From NCBI GenBank assembly GCA_035999365.1, contig DASYGT010000038.1:1-26930 (forward strand): a stretch of 26,930 bases of DNA, read 5' to 3'. Source of the stretch: DASYGT01 sp035999365 (GTDB taxonomy: Bacteria; Actinomycetota; Actinomycetes; Mycobacteriales; Jatrophihabitantaceae). The position numbers and the translations under genes were made by a program. Position 1 is the stretch's first letter. Every line of letters starts with the position of its first letter. The notes below the pieces were generated by a model. That model did no database searches and had not been told where the DNA came from. It worked only from the letters and a program-made list of their open reading frames with translations. Positions 25,279 through 26,930 of the stretch are shown piece after piece.

Positions 25279-25605
25279 CTAATCCAACGGGATCGAACCG
25301 GGTTTGGTCGCGCGCAATCGCCGCAGCCGAACCTGGCCGTCTTGGAGTAGTTGCCCACCCCACACGCCGTCGAACTTCCATTTCTGCGCATAGTCGAGGC
25401 ACTCGACCTGCACAGGGCAGGTGGCGCAGAAGGCCATCGCCGCCTCAGCAATCGCTCGCGTGGGCACGTCGGTGAACATGATCGACGGCGGAACGTCCGA
25501 GGCGCAGCGAGCACGCGCCGTCCATGTCCCGGGACCCTCAGCGGGCTCGCTCCAGCCGCCTCGCGAGCGAGCCGACGAGGCGTTCCCTGACGGCGCCGTA
25601 GTCAC
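25279..25605 (-). CDS. WhiB-like iron-sulfur regulator
   Basis: Wbl-family protein, found in actinobacteria and their phages, that binds a [4Fe-4S] cluster and usually works with the principal sigma factor. It has 108 residues from GTG 25605, with a strong GGGGGAGG ribosome site. The four cluster cysteines are Cys34, Cys60, Cys63 and Cys69 (FCATCPVQVECLDYA); the GVWGGQ turn is at 80-85, followed by a basic tail (RLRRLRATKPG) that likely contacts DNA. The spacing is canonical. The subfamily (WhiB1-7) is not assigned: the N-terminal 30 residues are unconserved-looking and there is no clear AT-hook RGRP. It converges on the tRNA-Arg gene. Confidence 0.92.
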   Translation of the reverse strand: MTTAPSGNASSARSRGGWSEPAEGPGTWTARARCASDVPPSIMFTDVPTRAIAEAAMAFCATCPVQVECLDYAQKWKFDGVWGGQLLQDGQVRLRRLRATKPGSIPLD

Positions 25606-25782
25606 GTTGCCTCCCCCTGGGATCGATGCGCGTCTCTATCGAAGAAACCGGCAAACCGGTCCGCGCGGTTGCACGATCGTTCGTCGGAAAACGGATTCGT
25701 CAGCCCCGGGACGGGCAGCGCAACGCCGGGGTACGTCCGGCGCGTCTCTTCTTGTCGGAACGACGCGAAGGAGGTGATTGCT

Positions 25783-25803
25783 GTGGGTACCCCCGACTTC
25801 TAA
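25783..25803 (+). CDS. Possible six-codon leader minigene
   Basis: GTG-GGT-ACC-CCC-GAC-TTC-TAA (VGTPDF) is preceded at 25768-25778 by AAGGAGGTGAT, an 11-base perfect complement of the usual 16S rRNA 3' end, with ideal spacing to the GTG. The Shine-Dalgarno match is far stronger than for any other gene in the window. It has no run of one amino acid, so it is not a classical amino-acid attenuator. Whether it is translated is unknown. Confidence 0.35.
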   Translation: MGTPDF

Positions 25804-25820
25804 GCACGCGGCGCGGAAGT

Positions 25821-25871
25821 GCACGGGTGCAGGCGCGATCAATGTGGACTTCCACTCGCCCGCACCCGTGC
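25821..25871 (+). other. Long hairpin between the minigene and the lipoprotein gene
   Basis: The 15-base arms 25821-25835 (GCACGGGTGCAGGCG) and 25857-25871 (CGCCCGCACCCGTGC) pair with one mismatch. An inner GTGGACTTCCAC (25844-25855) forms a small second stem in the loop. It begins 17 bases after the minigene stop. No T-run follows on the plus strand, so it is not a standard terminator. Confidence 0.65.
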
Positions 25872-25937
25872 TTGCGCACCCGCCCACCCGAGAATTGCGC
25901 TCGAAGCGTCCCCGACCATGCAACCCGCCGCGGTGAT

Positions 25938-25965
25938 TTCACCGTTAGTCACTCAGACATATCGA
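25938..25965 (+). promoter_or_regulatory. Weak candidate promoter of the lipoprotein gene, overlapping a palindrome
   Basis: TTCACC (4/6) and TATCGA (3/6) are separated by 16 bases. The -35 box overlaps the palindrome CGGTGATTTCACCG (25931-25944), which could be an operator. Confidence 0.22.
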
Positions 25966-25982
25966 CTCTCGGAAGGAAGATC

Positions 25983-26390
25983 ATGGCTCACCGCTGGATA
26001 GCGATGGCCGCCGTCGCGGCATCGACCGTGGCTGTCGTGGGGTGCTCCAGCTCATCGCACAAGCAGGCATCGGCCGGCTCCACTGCGCACACGCTGGGTA
26101 CCGCCGCGAAGCCGGCATCAGGCGGCACCACCACGCCGGCAAGCAAGTCGACACTCTCGACGGACCAATGCGTCGAGGTCACCGAGGCGCAGCTCGACCT
26201 CGCGACGGCGATGAAGACGGCCGATGCACGCAAGGCGGCGGACTCCCTCGAGAAGTACAGTCCACCGGCCGAGGTCAAGGAAGTTGTCGAGCATTTCGTC
26301 ACCACGCAGGGCATGCAGTTCGACGATCCGCAAGCCAGCACCGACTCCAAGATTCTCAAGGCCTGGGTCGACCAGGTCTGCCCCACCTAG
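25983..26390 (+). CDS. Small secreted lipoprotein of unknown function
   Basis: 135 residues from ATG 25983, with a strong GGAAGGAAG ribosome site. The signal peptide MAHRWIAMAAVAASTVAVVG ends in a lipobox (VVGC) with lipidated Cys21. A Ser/Thr/Ala/Gly linker of about 35 residues follows, then a helical, mostly acidic domain from about residue 60. Two Cys, one at the start of that domain (TDQCVEV) and one four residues from the end (DQVCPT region), probably form a disulfide. I do not recognise the family. It stands alone, with its own terminator downstream. Confidence 0.8.
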   Translation: MAHRWIAMAAVAASTVAVVGCSSSSHKQASAGSTAHTLGTAAKPASGGTTTPASKSTLSTDQCVEVTEAQLDLATAMKTADARKAADSLEKYSPPAEVKEVVEHFVTTQGMQFDDPQASTDSKILKAWVDQVCPT

Positions 26391-26409
26391 GAAACGCCTA
26401 GTCGCACGC

Positions 26410-26447
26410 AGCGCCGGCACTGGTCGTCAGGATTCAGTGCCGGCGCT
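26410..26447 (+). terminator. Terminator after the lipoprotein gene
   Basis: Perfect 13-bp stem: AGCGCCGGCACTG (26410-26422) and CAGTGCCGGCGCT (26435-26447), 12-base loop, followed by TCTGCGTT. It begins 20 bases after the stop codon. The following 26448-26631 hold no gene or clear signal that I can see. Confidence 0.8.
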
Positions 26448-26631
26448 TCTGCGTTGCCAGCGGGCAGGTCCCCGGGTGCTCCGTACCTGCAGCGGTCGTT
26501 GTCTCAACTGCCCGCCGCGTATTCGATAGGGGCACGTTGCTATTCGTTGCCCTCCGATCGCGAACCGCTGACGCGATCTGCGTGTGACAGCGTCGGCCAG
26601 CCGTCCAGCGATGCGTTCCTTCAACGGCCGA

Positions 26632-26930
26632 TCAGTCCTCTATCCGCCGACGGCGCGAGCCAGCCAGCACCAGCACACCCACAGCGAGCGCCAGGCCGCC
26701 GATGATGCCCACTCCGACAACGTCGACTCCGGTGAACGCGAGGACACCCGAACCACCCCCGGGTTCCGAGGGGTCATGTCGGACAGGTCCGCCGGGTTGA
26801 CCTGGTGCGGTCGGCGACGTGCTCAATGACGTCGGAGGCGTACTCGGCTTGCCGACAACAGTCACCGTCACGTCGCGACTCGATGTACTCGAGTCCATCG
26901 CACCCAGCCCCACACCCGGCGCCGTGAAGG
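26632..26930 (-). CDS. C-terminus of an LAFTG (sortase-anchored) surface protein, partial
   Basis: The frame is open to the right edge, so the start lies outside; about 99 codons are visible. The end has the three parts of a cell-wall sorting signal: LAFTG, a hydrophobic helix (VVGVGIIGGLALAVGVLVLA) and a basic tail GSRRRRIED. Before it is a Pro/Ser/Thr/Gly-rich spacer (KPSTPPTSLSTSPTAPGQPG) typical of wall-spanning stalks. LAxTG is the motif of class E sortases, common in high-GC actinobacteria. An internal GTG at 26913 could be read as a start, but there is no signal peptide, so I treat the gene as truncated by the window. The nature of the external domain is unknown. Confidence 0.8.
   Translation of the reverse strand, partial: FTAPGVGLGAMDSSTSSRDVTVTVVGKPSTPPTSLSTSPTAPGQPGGPVRHDPSEPGGGSGVLAFTGVDVVGVGIIGGLALAVGVLVLAGSRRRRIED

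Larger units (their letters stand above)
25606..25982. other. 377-bp intergenic region between whiB and the lipoprotein gene
   Basis: Divergent gap with no long believable gene. In plus-strand order it holds a 6-bp hairpin CGCCGG/CCGGCG (25724-25742) followed by a pyrimidine run, a near-perfect anti-16S sequence with a six-codon minigene (25768-25803), a long imperfect hairpin (25821-25871), the palindrome CGGTGATTTCACCG (25931-25944) and the lipoprotein ribosome site. Promoters for both flanking genes must lie here. An in-frame open stretch from ATG 25626 into the lipoprotein looks fortuitous. Confidence 0.6.

Noticed and set aside
25626..25982. Upstream extension of the lipoprotein frame from ATG 25626
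   Set aside because: It would bury the signal peptide and lipobox; the ATG at 25983 has a strong ribosome site.

Overview
The window is high-GC DNA from an actinobacterium (Actinomycetota). Evidence: GTG starts are common, there are WhiB-like and DUF3105/DUF305 genes and an LAFTG sorting signal, and the gene order argS-lysA-hom-thrC-thrB-rho-(...)-rpmE-prfA-prmC-sua5-wecA-atp follows the well-known mycobacterial/actinobacterial order. The ATP synthase b and delta subunits are separate genes, unlike the b-delta fusion of Mycobacterium, so the source is probably a non-mycobacterial actinobacterium. I cannot name a genus.

Layout. From 1 to 23417 every recognised gene is on the minus strand, so the biological order runs from right to left. 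argS, lysA, hom, thrC and thrB (23417 to 17054) touch or overlap and form one amino-acid/tRNA-charging unit with a leaderless-looking argS start. A 274-bp leader precedes rho (16779-14896), whose N-terminal half is a long disordered Arg/Gln/Gly-rich insert. A 10-bp hairpin sits three bases after the rho stop. Then comes a two-gene cassette, a fatty-acid alpha-dioxygenase-like heme peroxidase (14778-12955) and a cytochrome P450 (12940-11618), where mycobacteria have rpmE directly. The conserved order resumes with rpmE, a strong terminator, prfA-prmC-sua5-wecA, a probable promoter, and an AtpZ-like gene, atpI, atpB, atpE, atpF, atpH, atpA, atpG and the start of atpD, which runs off the left edge.

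Right of 23500 the window turns into small envelope and regulatory genes. A DUF3105-DUF305 membrane pair with overlapping ends and tRNA-Arg(CCG) are on the plus strand. The 3' end of the tRNA gene is duplicated exactly in tandem (23 bp). Next are a WhiB-like regulator (minus), a 377-bp non-coding stretch with a six-codon minigene and a long hairpin, a small lipoprotein with a perfect 13-bp terminator stem (plus), and the C-terminus of an LAFTG cell-wall-anchored protein (minus) cut by the right edge.

The most interesting system is the dioxygenase-P450 pair. The peroxidase keeps the Tyr-x-x-His radical/heme motif and the carboxylate-binding residues of plant alpha-dioxygenases, and the P450 follows after only 14 bp. 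The arrangement resembles a split version of the fungal Ppo (dioxygenase-P450 fusion) oxylipin enzymes. That it makes oxidised fatty-acid products is inference. Other points are a repeat-built acidic/basic tail on AtpA, the bedaquiline-type c-subunit motif, and the minigene/hairpin leader.
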